This document shows, piece by piece, positions 56,625 to 64,000 of a stretch of 64,000 nucleotides of DNA. This stretch comes from JACRAO01 sp964490895 (GTDB taxonomy: Bacteria; Bdellovibrionota; UBA1018). Under the pieces are notes generated by a model. The model was not told the DNA's origin, did no database searches, and worked only from the letters and a program-made list of their open reading frames with translations. Made by a program: the position numbers and the translations under genes. Numbering within the stretch: the first letter of the stretch is position 1; every line of letters starts with the position of its first letter. The stretch covers positions 1-64,000 of the forward strand of contig CAZBEI010000116.1 in NCBI GenBank assembly GCA_964490895.1, written 5' to 3'.

Positions 56625-58577
56625 TTACTCATACCTCAACGCATCGATAGGATTGAGAAGTGAGGCCTTTTTAGCTGGATAGATTCCAAAGATAATTCCA
56701 ATCGACGCTGAAAAAACAAAGGCAAGGCATACTGAACTCAAAGAAATCGCGGTGGCCCACCCAGTAAAATAAGCTAAAACAGAAGTCGAAACTCCTCCCA
56801 AAATAATCCCAATCACTCCTCCCACCACGCTCACAACCACGGCTTCGACCAAAAACTGGAATAAAATATCCTTCCTCATCGCCCCGATCGCTTTTCTGAG
56901 CCCAATTTCGCGAGTCCTCTCAGTCACCGAAACCAGCATGATATTCATGATTCCGATCCCTCCCACCAAAAGAGAAATAGCTGCAATAGAAGCGAGCAAT
57001 AGGGCCATGGTATGATTGTTCTCAGTAAGCGTAGCCTGAATATCAGCCATGTTTCGAATTTTAAAAAAATTCTGCCTTTGCGAGTGGGGCACCTTGTGGC
57101 GTTTAAACATGAGCTCTAAAATCGAATTTTGCGTATTCTCCATTTCATCTAAACTCGAAACTTCGATATCGATATAATCCACATAATTTTTTCCGAGCAA
57201 GCGGTGCATTGTCGTGAGGACTGGAACCACCACTCTGTCGTCTTTATCTTCCCAACTACCTCCCTTTTCAGGCAAAATCCCAATTACTAAAAAGTTCACT
57301 CGATTGATTTTCACGGTCTCCCCGATGGGATTTTGATCTCCAAAAAGTTCCCTCACCAAAGTCACACCTAAAACCGCTACGCGCGCACGCTTTTGATTTT
57401 CCTCGTCTGTAAAAAATCTCCCGATTTCAGGATAGGAAGCATGGATTCTTACATACGAAGGGCTTACCCCCAAAAGATCGGTGGCCCAGTTTTTATTGAG
57501 ATAGGTCACCTGTGCTTTTCCACTGATATAGGGAGCTGCTTCTTTGATAGTAGGAATCTCTTGCAAAGACAAAACATCTTCTAATGTAAAACGTGCCGAG
57601 GCTCCCGAGTCTTTGGTCACTCCGCCTGTCTTAATAGGTCCCGGCCTTAGAACCAATAAGTTCGATCCCAGAGAAGAAAGTTGCGCCTCCATGGCTTTTT
57701 GTGCGCCATTTCCCAAGGCCATCATTGTGACTACTGCCGCGACACCAATTAAGATCCCAAGCATCGAAAGTCCTGTTCTGACTTTATTTGCGCTTAAAAT
57801 TTTTAGGCCTTGTAAAAAATGTACCCCTAGCGAAGACCATAAACTCGTCTTTATATTGATGTTTTCTTTTTCTACCGAAGGGACAGAATGTCTTTTTGAA
57901 TTCACTCGGGAAATCACTTCGTCTGAGTGCACCAAACCATCTCGCATCCGAATGATCCGCCTGGTTTGCTGGGCCACCTCTTCTTCGTGTGTCACAATGA
58001 CAATGGTAATTCCTTTGGAGTTCAGTTCTTTTAAAATTACTAAGATCTCTTTTTCACTGACAGAATCTAAATTTCCTGTGGGCTCGTCTGCTAAAATAAT
58101 TTTGGGGAAATTAACGAGAGATCGAGCAATAGCCACCCGTTGCTGCTGTCCACCGGAGAGTTCGTTGGGACGGTGCTTAAGACGTGCCCCTAAACCCACT
58201 TGGGTTAAAAATTTTTTTGATTTTTCAAAATCAAGTTTATTTTCAGAGTATAAGAGCGGCAACGCCACATTTTCTACAGCATTCATCCGAGACAATAAAT
58301 TAAATTGCTGAAAAATAAAACCAATCTCGTTGCGTCTTAAAATGGCCAATTCGTCTTCGTCTAAGTGCGATACTTTTTTACCTCGAATAAAGTAATCCCC
58401 CGCTGTTGGCACATCCAAAAGACCCAAAATATGCATGAGCGTTGATTTTCCAGAACCAGACGGGCCCATCAGAGAAACAAATTCGCCTGCTTCTATAGAC
58501 AAAGAAACCCCATTGAGAGCACAGAGGGTTTGATCCCCCATTTGATAAATTTTTTTGACTTCTTTGAGCTCTATCAT
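56625..58577 (-). CDS. macB: MacB-type ABC transporter, ATPase-permease fusion
   Basis: 650 residues. ATPase 1-225: Walker A GPSGSGKST, signature LSGGQQQRVAIARS, Walker B IILADEPTGNLDS. Permease: first membrane helix near residue 270 (TGLSMLGILIGVAAVVTMM), a periplasmic domain, and three C-terminal helices, the MacB layout. Starts directly at the stop of the fusion-protein gene. With MacA and a TolC homologue it would export peptides, lipoproteins or macrolides; the substrate is unknown. Confidence 0.92.
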   Translation of the reverse strand: MIELKEVKKIYQMGDQTLCALNGVSLSIEAGEFVSLMGPSGSGKSTLMHILGLLDVPTAGDYFIRGKKVSHLDEDELAILRRNEIGFIFQQFNLLSRMNAVENVALPLLYSENKLDFEKSKKFLTQVGLGARLKHRPNELSGGQQQRVAIARSLVNFPKIILADEPTGNLDSVSEKEILVILKELNSKGITIVIVTHEEEVAQQTRRIIRMRDGLVHSDEVISRVNSKRHSVPSVEKENINIKTSLWSSLGVHFLQGLKILSANKVRTGLSMLGILIGVAAVVTMMALGNGAQKAMEAQLSSLGSNLLVLRPGPIKTGGVTKDSGASARFTLEDVLSLQEIPTIKEAAPYISGKAQVTYLNKNWATDLLGVSPSYVRIHASYPEIGRFFTDEENQKRARVAVLGVTLVRELFGDQNPIGETVKINRVNFLVIGILPEKGGSWEDKDDRVVVPVLTTMHRLLGKNYVDYIDIEVSSLDEMENTQNSILELMFKRHKVPHSQRQNFFKIRNMADIQATLTENNHTMALLLASIAAISLLVGGIGIMNIMLVSVTERTREIGLRKAIGAMRKDILFQFLVEAVVVSVVGGVIGIILGGVSTSVLAYFTGWATAISLSSVCLAFVFSASIGIIFGIYPAKKASLLNPIDALRYE

Positions 58578-59534
58578 TTATTTGCTCTGCTTCACTCCTG
58601 TGGGCGAAAATGGGTTGGAGCTTTTTTTGTCTTTTTTGGCCCGACTCAAATAATCTGGAACTAAAACAATGTCTCCCTCGTTTAAGCCAGCAGTAATCTC
58701 CACTCTCTTTCCATCCGAGGCTCCAACTTCTACATTTTTTTCAATCATTTGCTGAGAACCAGAATTAGGTTTTATCGAAACAAAAAACTGATTATTCTTG
58801 GCTAAAACTGCTTGGCTCGGAAGCAAAATGACATTTTCTTTAGCATTCATATAAAAAATCACGTTTGCAGTCATCCCGCTGCGCATAAACTCAGGTGTTT
58901 CTTCGGGCAACACATCCACAATATAAGTAGTCACGTTATTGACTGTCTTTGCTTCATAGGCAATATGAACTACTTTGCCCGAGAGGGATTCCTTAGGGTA
59001 TGCATCCAAAATGATTTTTGCTGTTTGACCCAGCCTCACTTGAGAGATATCTGTTTCATCCACTTGGGCTTTTACCGCCAGACGATCTGACATGACAAAA
59101 ACAGCATCCTGAGAAGTAAAAGTCTGACCCGGCTCCACATTTCTAGAAATAATAGTCCCACTGATAGGCGCCAAAATAGGAATAGGGCGATAGAGCGCTT
59201 CCCACTCCGCTATTTCTTTTTTCCCGCTGGGTCTGGCCGCATCGAGCAATGCGGCCCGCTCCAAAGAACTCATCCAAGCAAGGTTTTGACCTTTTTTTAC
59301 AGTCTCACCTTCTTTAATAAGCACTTTTTCTATCCGCCCAGAAATGGGGGGCTTGATTTCCAATCTATTTTCTGGTTGCACCACGCCTGTGGATAAAACT
59401 GTGACTTCAAATTTTCCTTTTTGAACTTTGATTTCGCGATAGACTGGGGCCGGAGTTTTAGATTTTTCAAAAACAATAAACAAACATACTAAAATAATTC
59501 CGATCAATAAAGACCCCAATATTTTCTTAATCAT
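58578..59534 (-). CDS. macA: MacA-type periplasmic membrane-fusion protein
   Basis: 318 residues. One N-terminal membrane anchor, lipoyl halves (VIKEGETVKKGQ and EPGQTF), a short hairpin and a C-terminal beta-barrel/membrane-proximal domain (EITAGLNEGDIVLVPD). The helical hairpin is shorter than in E. coli MacA, and the length is below the typical 370. It bridges the ABC transporter and outer-membrane factor. Its ATG overlaps the upstream stop by eight bases. Confidence 0.88.
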   Translation of the reverse strand: MIKKILGSLLIGIILVCLFIVFEKSKTPAPVYREIKVQKGKFEVTVLSTGVVQPENRLEIKPPISGRIEKVLIKEGETVKKGQNLAWMSSLERAALLDAARPSGKKEIAEWEALYRPIPILAPISGTIISRNVEPGQTFTSQDAVFVMSDRLAVKAQVDETDISQVRLGQTAKIILDAYPKESLSGKVVHIAYEAKTVNNVTTYIVDVLPEETPEFMRSGMTANVIFYMNAKENVILLPSQAVLAKNNQFFVSIKPNSGSQQMIEKNVEVGASDGKRVEITAGLNEGDIVLVPDYLSRAKKDKKSSNPFSPTGVKQSK

Positions 59535-60753
59535 GAAAAACCTCTTTGCCCTGAATTTGCTCCCATGCTGCTTCGCTCGCTATGAGATTTTTTTCTCCCT
59601 GAAGCACTTCTTTTTGCCGTACAATCCATTCGCTTTCGACCTTATCCCAATCTTCGAATGAGAGCAGGCCATTGTGATATTTGCTTTTTGCAATTTTGGA
59701 TCGAACCTGTGCCGCCTCTAAAAAATTTCGATCCACATTTAACTTCTGAAATGCATTGATCAGCTGATCATAACTAGCTCGAAATTTGAGTAAAATCTGC
59801 CTTTTGGTAGCCTCCAGATTGTACTGGGTGGCTAAAAGACTGGCCTTAGCGCCTTTGACTTGAAAATAATCTTTTCCCCCACTAAAAAGCGGAAGAGTAA
59901 AATTTAACCCCAGACTCCAGATATTGTTATCAGGAAACCAAGTCGGGCCTTTTTTTTCATAAATAGCAAATAAATTAATTTGGGGATAGTAGGTAGAAAA
60001 AGCAAGGCCGACCTCTTCTTGCGCAATCGCCTCTTCCACTAAAGCCCGCTCATACTCTGGTGTTTGGAGTGCGGATTTTTGAATGTCGGGAACCCCCTTT
60101 TGAAAAGAAGGGGGGAGCTCTCCACGAATTTCTAGGGTTTGATTTTCCTCGCCTAAAACTCTACTCAGTTCTGCTCTTGCTGTTTCAATGAATCTTTCTT
60201 TGTTATTTTTTTCATAAAGAGCCTCCGCCAAATACGCTTGAGCCAGTAAGACAGAGCCCTTATTTTCACGCCCACTCTCATAGCGAAGTTTTACTAACTT
60301 AAAATTTTCCTCGCGCCTGAGTATAATTTCTTTAGACAGTTGGGAAGATCCCTGAGCATAAATGAGATTTTCAAAAGCAGTCTTAAGATCAAAACTCACC
60401 TTTGCCCGTGCGATTCTCAAAAGAATTTCTGCAATTCTCTCATTGAGCTTTGCCTTTTTTATTTTGGTGAGAGTTTGTAAGCCCAAAAATAAATTCTGTG
60501 TAGCAACCAGAGAAACTCCATAGAGAGGAGAGGCGTCTTCGCGCTTATAGTTGGCTTGTGCTAAAATCTGAGGAAAAAAGTCTCCAAGGGATCCGCTGGA
60601 TCCAAACTGTGCTTGATTCAAGTTTTCCTGCACACTTTTAAGCTCAGGATTGTTTGTTAAAGTTTTTAGAACACAATCTTTCCAAGACAGTGGTTCGCCA
60701 GCAAACACAAAAGAAGACAATAAAAGTAAGAAGCAAATAACGCTACGCACCAC
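59527..60753 (-). CDS. TolC-family outer-membrane efflux protein
   Basis: 408 residues including a signal peptide (FLLLLSSFVFAGEPLSW). Two OEP repeats with long coiled-coil helices are visible. First gene of the efflux operon. No ATG is available; GTG at 60753 or 60750 starts it without a ribosome site. A TATAAT hexamer lies five bases upstream of the GTG, which would make the mRNA leaderless. Full outer-membrane channel of the MacAB-type pump. Confidence 0.88.
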   Translation of the reverse strand: MVRSVICFLLLLSSFVFAGEPLSWKDCVLKTLTNNPELKSVQENLNQAQFGSSGSLGDFFPQILAQANYKREDASPLYGVSLVATQNLFLGLQTLTKIKKAKLNERIAEILLRIARAKVSFDLKTAFENLIYAQGSSQLSKEIILRREENFKLVKLRYESGRENKGSVLLAQAYLAEALYEKNNKERFIETARAELSRVLGEENQTLEIRGELPPSFQKGVPDIQKSALQTPEYERALVEEAIAQEEVGLAFSTYYPQINLFAIYEKKGPTWFPDNNIWSLGLNFTLPLFSGGKDYFQVKGAKASLLATQYNLEATKRQILLKFRASYDQLINAFQKLNVDRNFLEAAQVRSKIAKSKYHNGLLSFEDWDKVESEWIVRQKEVLQGEKNLIASEAAWEQIQGKEVFHD

Positions 60754-60758
60754 ATACC

Positions 60759-60785
60759 ATTATAACGACTTGTAACCTTTGGCAA
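60759..60785 (-). promoter_or_regulatory. candidate promoter of the efflux operon
   Basis: TTGCCA, 15-base spacer, perfect TATAAT on the minus strand. The -10 ends five bases before the GTG start of the TolC-family gene, so the transcript would be leaderless. The short spacer weakens the call. Confidence 0.45.
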
Positions 60786-60889
60786 ATCGATGTCTAGGAA
60801 TGTCTTTTTAAAAATAATTTCCCCACCCCTAGACAAATGAGATGCGTTGCGTTACGAAGGTCTTGTCTTCAGTGTGGAGGGTAAAAAAT

Positions 60890-61030
60890 ATGACTAAAGC
60901 CTTTTTATTATGCTGTACTTTTTTTATTATAATAGGATTCATTCCGGGTCCAGGTCCAGGTGGGCCCGCAACCATTGGTTCTCAAGTGGTCCTTATGGGG
61001 CCTTCTACCATTGGCAGACCGGCCCAATAA
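60890..61030 (+). CDS. small exported Gly/Pro-rich peptide
   Basis: 46 residues from the ATG at 60890, with GGAGGG eight bases before it. A hydrophobic signal-like segment (AFLLCCTFFIIIGFI) is followed by PGPGPGGPATIGSQVVLMGPSTIGRPAQ, with an ATIG/STIG near-repeat. It could be a small secreted peptide or membrane miniprotein. No family known to me. The ribosome site is the main support. Confidence 0.5.
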   Translation: MTKAFLLCCTFFIIIGFIPGPGPGGPATIGSQVVLMGPSTIGRPAQ

Positions 61031-61066
61031 GTGAGCCTTGGTGATCTTCTCATCATTGTGGCCTAT

Positions 61067-61100
61067 GCCCAGTGGCCCATGCCCAGTGGCCCATGCCCAA
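61067..61100. repeat. 14-base tandem repeat
   Basis: GCCCAGTGGCCCAT occurs twice head to tail and is followed by a partial third copy (GCCCA). It lies between the small peptide and the convergent VTC gene; TGGCCCA/TGCCCA halves also give local self-complementarity. Confidence 0.75.
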
Positions 61101-61139
61101 ATGACCGAGGACGAAAGTAAAAAATTCAAGCAGCGCATT

Positions 61140-61997
61140 TTAAAGATCTAAAAGCCTCCTTGAAATACTATAAGCATATTTTGAAAAGCTCACCTTTTTA
61201 CAATGCACTTGATTTGGAAGACTCATCACCCACTCCGGCAAAAAACCTTGGTGTTTTACCTCCAAGACTAAAAAATCATTCGGACTGAACTGTTCGACCA
61301 TCTGGCTTGATTTCAACAACAAATCCACATTATTTTTGTGTGAGCTCTTTAAGGAAGACGAAAGTTCATGATAAATTACGGACTGAATATTTTCGTCTAC
61401 AGTCATGCGCAATCCGTTTTTTTCAAAAGCATGTCGTCGATAACTTACTCGAGCCAGCGGCCTGAGACAAAACTCCTGAATTTTTGAGTTTAAAATGAGC
61501 AATCTTTTTTCTAGCTTTTTTTGATCTAGCTTTAGATTGCGAGCTTGAAGATCTGGACTCATTCCTAAAAACATCCCTGTTTTTAATGCTTCTGCATCAC
61601 GATCCCCTATTTGAAGACGAAATTTAGAGGAAATGCCTGCCTCCTTTATCTTGACTTCGATAAAAAGTGCTTCACTTCCCTTGCTGACACTAAAAGCAAC
61701 ACCATTAGGCAAGTATTTTCGAATTCGGACTTTGAAGCGAGATTTTTGGTTTAAAAAATGCATCTGATAAAGATCTAATAGAGGTGAGTCAAAATAAATA
61801 CTCTCAATAAATGTAAACCGAGTAGACGGATCTGGATAAGAAGGCTCCAAATAATACCTCAACAAATCTAAAAGCTCAGGCATATTGCGCCTCGGCACAA
61901 AAAACTTGTCTTCCATCCTTAAAAAAGAATCCGCATCTAGCGGGGTTTGTAACAAGACCTCAGAGTCTAGAGTCCTTACTGTATTTTCTAATTTCAT
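61140..61997 (-). CDS. VTC-domain protein (polyphosphate polymerase-like)
   Basis: 285 residues. RMEDKFFVPR opens the VTC fold, YFDSPLLDLYQMH and FKVRIRKYL give tunnel-lining basic residues, EVKIKEAGISSKFR and RVSYRRHAF follow, then DENIQ and FLVLEVKHQG. In yeast Vtc4 this domain polymerises polyphosphate from ATP; bacterial homologues are often next to CotH or membrane proteins. AAGGAGGG precedes the ATG. Lone gene here, so the exact role is open. Confidence 0.8.
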   Translation of the reverse strand: MKLENTVRTLDSEVLLQTPLDADSFLRMEDKFFVPRRNMPELLDLLRYYLEPSYPDPSTRFTFIESIYFDSPLLDLYQMHFLNQKSRFKVRIRKYLPNGVAFSVSKGSEALFIEVKIKEAGISSKFRLQIGDRDAEALKTGMFLGMSPDLQARNLKLDQKKLEKRLLILNSKIQEFCLRPLARVSYRRHAFEKNGLRMTVDENIQSVIYHELSSSLKSSHKNNVDLLLKSSQMVEQFSPNDFLVLEVKHQGFLPEWVMSLPNQVHCKKVSFSKYAYSISRRLLDL

Positions 61998-62118
61998 TTC
62001 ATTACCCTCCTTTTTGTAAAATATGACCGGACGGGCCTAAAAACAATCGACACTCCTAGACATGGGGGTTGCGCGTCACCCAAAACCCTGCTAGAAACCG
62101 AAACTGGGACTTAATGCG

Positions 62119-63513
62119 ATGCAAAAAACAGGTGGGGACCTGATCTCGCTCGAAAGAGCGGGGCAGTTCGAAACATTAGTAAAACAAGTTTCTCACTCTC
62201 CTGAAATACTGGATTCGAGGAGCCTTGCTGCGTACGCTCGGGCCTGTGTTTTTACGGGCAGGACTTCGGAAGCTCAAACCGCCATAAAGAAATTACGCCA
62301 AGAAAATCTTGAACAATCAGAGGCTAAAATCGTTCTTTTACTTTCAGAAGCCGCATTGGCAAGGTTTACACAGGACTGGAAATTGGCTCAAGAAAAAGCA
62401 GAGTCAGCACTTCGGCTTGCAAAAAAAATAAATGCGGGAGAACTGGCTGCTGATTCAGAATTTGCCATTGGTATTTCTTTAGTAGAAAATGGACGCCTTT
62501 TTTTAGGCCTAGACTTGTTTGAAAAACTTTCTAAAAACCCTACCGCAACGGAATACCGAAGAGGATTAGCAGCTTCTAATTTAGCCTGGATTTTATGGGA
62601 CTTGGGCAGAGTGGACCTTCTTTACGAAATTTATCCTTTAGCTCCTTTGTCATTTCAACCCAGACTGAAACTTGCTTTATCTATTGCAAAAAGTGATTTT
62701 ACTCAAATTCGACTGTGGGTTCAAAATCCGCTTCCAGAACTTCCTCCGCAACAAATTTTTTTCATTGCGCTTTTTCTTGTGGAAGCTTTCACAGTACTAG
62801 GAAATACAGATGATTTGAGTTTGCTAAAAGCTTCTTGGGTGGCTTTGTTTTTAAAAAATGTTCTTCTTTCTAATGACCTGAGCCAAACCCTTCTTGCCGA
62901 ACGATGCATGACCCTCATGGGACACGAAGCAAAATGGACCACTCTCCCATCAAATGCTCCCTGGAGAACTCTCTTAGATGCCACTTTTCTAGAAGCCCTA
63001 TCCTTTGCTAAAGATAGCCCACAGAAAGCGAAAGACATTTGGTGTTCTTTGATTAATCCGGTGTGTAGGAAATATTTTATCAATACACCACTCATTCCTG
63101 TTTTTGAAAACGAAAGATTTTATCCAGAGACCCCTTGGAGTATAAATCTTGCCCAGTATTTAAAATTAGAGGTTACAAAAAAAGAGTGTCTGGAAGAAAG
63201 ATTCATCTTGAAGCGAGATGTGCTCATTTATAAAAAAAACAACCAAGAGCGAAGACTCTCCCTAAAACAAAGTCCTATTGCTATTCGATTTCTGCAGGTT
63301 CTTTCTACGCACTTCGAAACACCACTTCAGAAAAAAGAACTCCATGGACAACTCACGCGATCGGCCTATTCTTCTGTAATACACGATGGCAGAATATTAA
63401 AACTTTTAAGCCGATTAGAGAAAAAATTAACTACTGCCGGGTTTCCAGAGCTTTGGTATTTGCCAAGAGATCACTCCATTGTCTGCACAAGAAAGATAGA
63501 GGTACAATCATGA
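62119..63513 (+). CDS. helical-repeat protein with winged-helix-like C-terminus
   Basis: 464 residues. The first about 330 are helix-rich with TPR-like Ala/Leu spacing (SEAKIVLLLSEAALARF and similar). Residues about 355-455 resemble a transcriptional-regulator winged helix: RLSLKQSPIAIRFLQVL, KKELHGQL, then HDGRILKLLSRLEKKL as recognition helix, ending with a wing. No N-terminal receiver domain. It may be a regulator; its stop overlaps the start of the next gene (ATGA), an exported protease-like protein it could control. Confidence 0.65.
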   Translation: MQKTGGDLISLERAGQFETLVKQVSHSPEILDSRSLAAYARACVFTGRTSEAQTAIKKLRQENLEQSEAKIVLLLSEAALARFTQDWKLAQEKAESALRLAKKINAGELAADSEFAIGISLVENGRLFLGLDLFEKLSKNPTATEYRRGLAASNLAWILWDLGRVDLLYEIYPLAPLSFQPRLKLALSIAKSDFTQIRLWVQNPLPELPPQQIFFIALFLVEAFTVLGNTDDLSLLKASWVALFLKNVLLSNDLSQTLLAERCMTLMGHEAKWTTLPSNAPWRTLLDATFLEALSFAKDSPQKAKDIWCSLINPVCRKYFINTPLIPVFENERFYPETPWSINLAQYLKLEVTKKECLEERFILKRDVLIYKKNNQERRLSLKQSPIAIRFLQVLSTHFETPLQKKELHGQLTRSAYSSVIHDGRILKLLSRLEKKLTTAGFPELWYLPRDHSIVCTRKIEVQS

Positions 63514-64000
63514 AAACAAGGGGATTAGGGGCGTTGTTATTTGTTTTTATCTGTGTCATCTGCTCCGCTGACGAATCAGGGACTGTCTTATTGCGAGGAA
63601 CGCTTTCGACCGAAAAGGTTTTAGGGATTTCGCAAAAAATTTCGAGAGTGATTCGAGTTCCTGGAGAAAGCAGAGAAAAAGAAGAAATCAGTTTGGGCTC
63701 TATCACTAGCATTTGCCCAGACCCCTCCTGGTTACTTCAAGACTCCCTGAGGAATTGGTGGATCACTCCTGCACATGTTATTTTAAGTTCGCTTGAGCCC
63801 ATAGAAAAAATGCATTTTAAACTCCCTTCTGGGAAAGACCTGAAGCTTGAAATGGTGGACACAAGCATGGACTTAGCCCTGCTCAGTTCCTCTTTGCCAC
63901 TAGAACCTTGTGTTTCGCTGGAGCGAGAGCTTCACTTTGAATCCATTTCGAATATTGAAACTACGCCTGAAATGGATCCTGTGTCCATTCAAATTGAAAC
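63510..64000 (+). CDS. exported trypsin-like (S1) protease, 3' end beyond window
   Basis: 163 codons visible, open to the window end. Signal peptide ending CSADE. TPAHV (His89) and MDLALL (Asp121) match the TAAH and DIAL triad motifs of trypsin-like proteases; the Ser motif would lie beyond the window. The ATG overlaps the stop of the preceding regulator-like gene. Confidence 0.65.
   Translation, partial: MKTRGLGALLFVFICVICSADESGTVLLRGTLSTEKVLGISQKISRVIRVPGESREKEEISLGSITSICPDPSWLLQDSLRNWWITPAHVILSSLEPIEKMHFKLPSGKDLKLEMVDTSMDLALLSSSLPLEPCVSLERELHFESISNIETTPEMDPVSIQIE

Noticed and set aside
61031..61110. CRISPR-like array at the 14-base repeats
   Set aside because: Units are directly adjacent without spacers and only two to three copies exist.

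Overview
The window reads as a contiguous piece of a Gram-negative bacterial chromosome of moderately low G+C. It has many lipobox proteins, a TolC-type outer-membrane factor, MurNAc-recycling genes and ATGA/GTGA-coupled operons. The gene set (tRNA-tuf-rpmG-secE-nusG-rplKAJL-rpoBC order, a three-gene succinate dehydrogenase, DapL-type lysine synthesis, B12-dependent lysine 5,6-aminomutase, many small secreted proteins) would fit a Bdellovibrionota or other deltaproteobacteria-like lineage. That placement is inference from gene content; no 16S rRNA gene lies in the window.

Layout. 5-13.7 kb (minus): the translation/transcription superoperon, four tRNAs, tuf, rpmG, tRNA-Trp, secE, nusG, rplK, rplA, rplJ, rplL, rpoB, rpoC, tRNA-Val. 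13.8-17.2 kb (plus): a coupled operon of a class-I amidotransferase, a lipoprotein that looks like an M48 peptidase with its zinc site lost, AmgK and MurU. 18.8-28.5 kb (minus): a lysine-catabolism operon, amino-acid dehydrogenase, kdd, kamD, then a two-gene protease cassette, then kamE, a MoxR AAA+ ATPase and a VWA protein. The cassette is a separately encoded subtilase prodomain-like protein followed by a kexin-like S8 lipoprotein protease. 28.7-33 kb: a small helical protein, a LivK remnant, two lipoproteins, a LysM protein and an AAA ATPase. 33-39.6 kb (minus): dapA-dapB-dapL, then etfB-etfA and a membrane Fe-S oxidoreductase that probably passes ETF electrons to quinone.

39.6-44.8 kb: a His/Pro/Lys-rich secreted protein, a secreted transglutaminase-like protein and sdhCAB. 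44.8-45.5 kb: a DUF4160/XRE pair with a perfect palindrome at its start, toxin-antitoxin-like. 45.5-50.8 kb: a TerC-family membrane protein, an operon of four exported proteins (one with HEARH) and an AAA_14/DUF4143 ATPase. 50.9-54.5 kb: tRNA-Lys, purA, serA and a class-V aminotransferase. 54.6-60.8 kb: a sigma-54 activator with a charged low-complexity partner, and a MacAB-TolC-type efflux operon. 60.9-64 kb: a 46-residue exported peptide, a VTC-domain protein, and a repeat/winged-helix-like protein coupled to a trypsin-like protease cut by the window end.

Most notable points: (1) kamE-moxR-VWA, where an A10 run at the moxR end and the absence of a normal VWA start suggest slippage or frameshifting to a MoxR-VWA fusion; (2) a trans-encoded prodomain plus S8 protease placed between kamD and kamE; (3) a pseudo-M48 lipoprotein in the MurNAc-recycling operon; (4) ATT as the only start that keeps the MurU nucleotide-binding motif; (5) tandemly multiplied Shine-Dalgarno segments before rplJ and tuf, part of a window-wide tendency to short tandem duplications. 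No rRNA, CRISPR array, insertion sequence or phage genes were seen.
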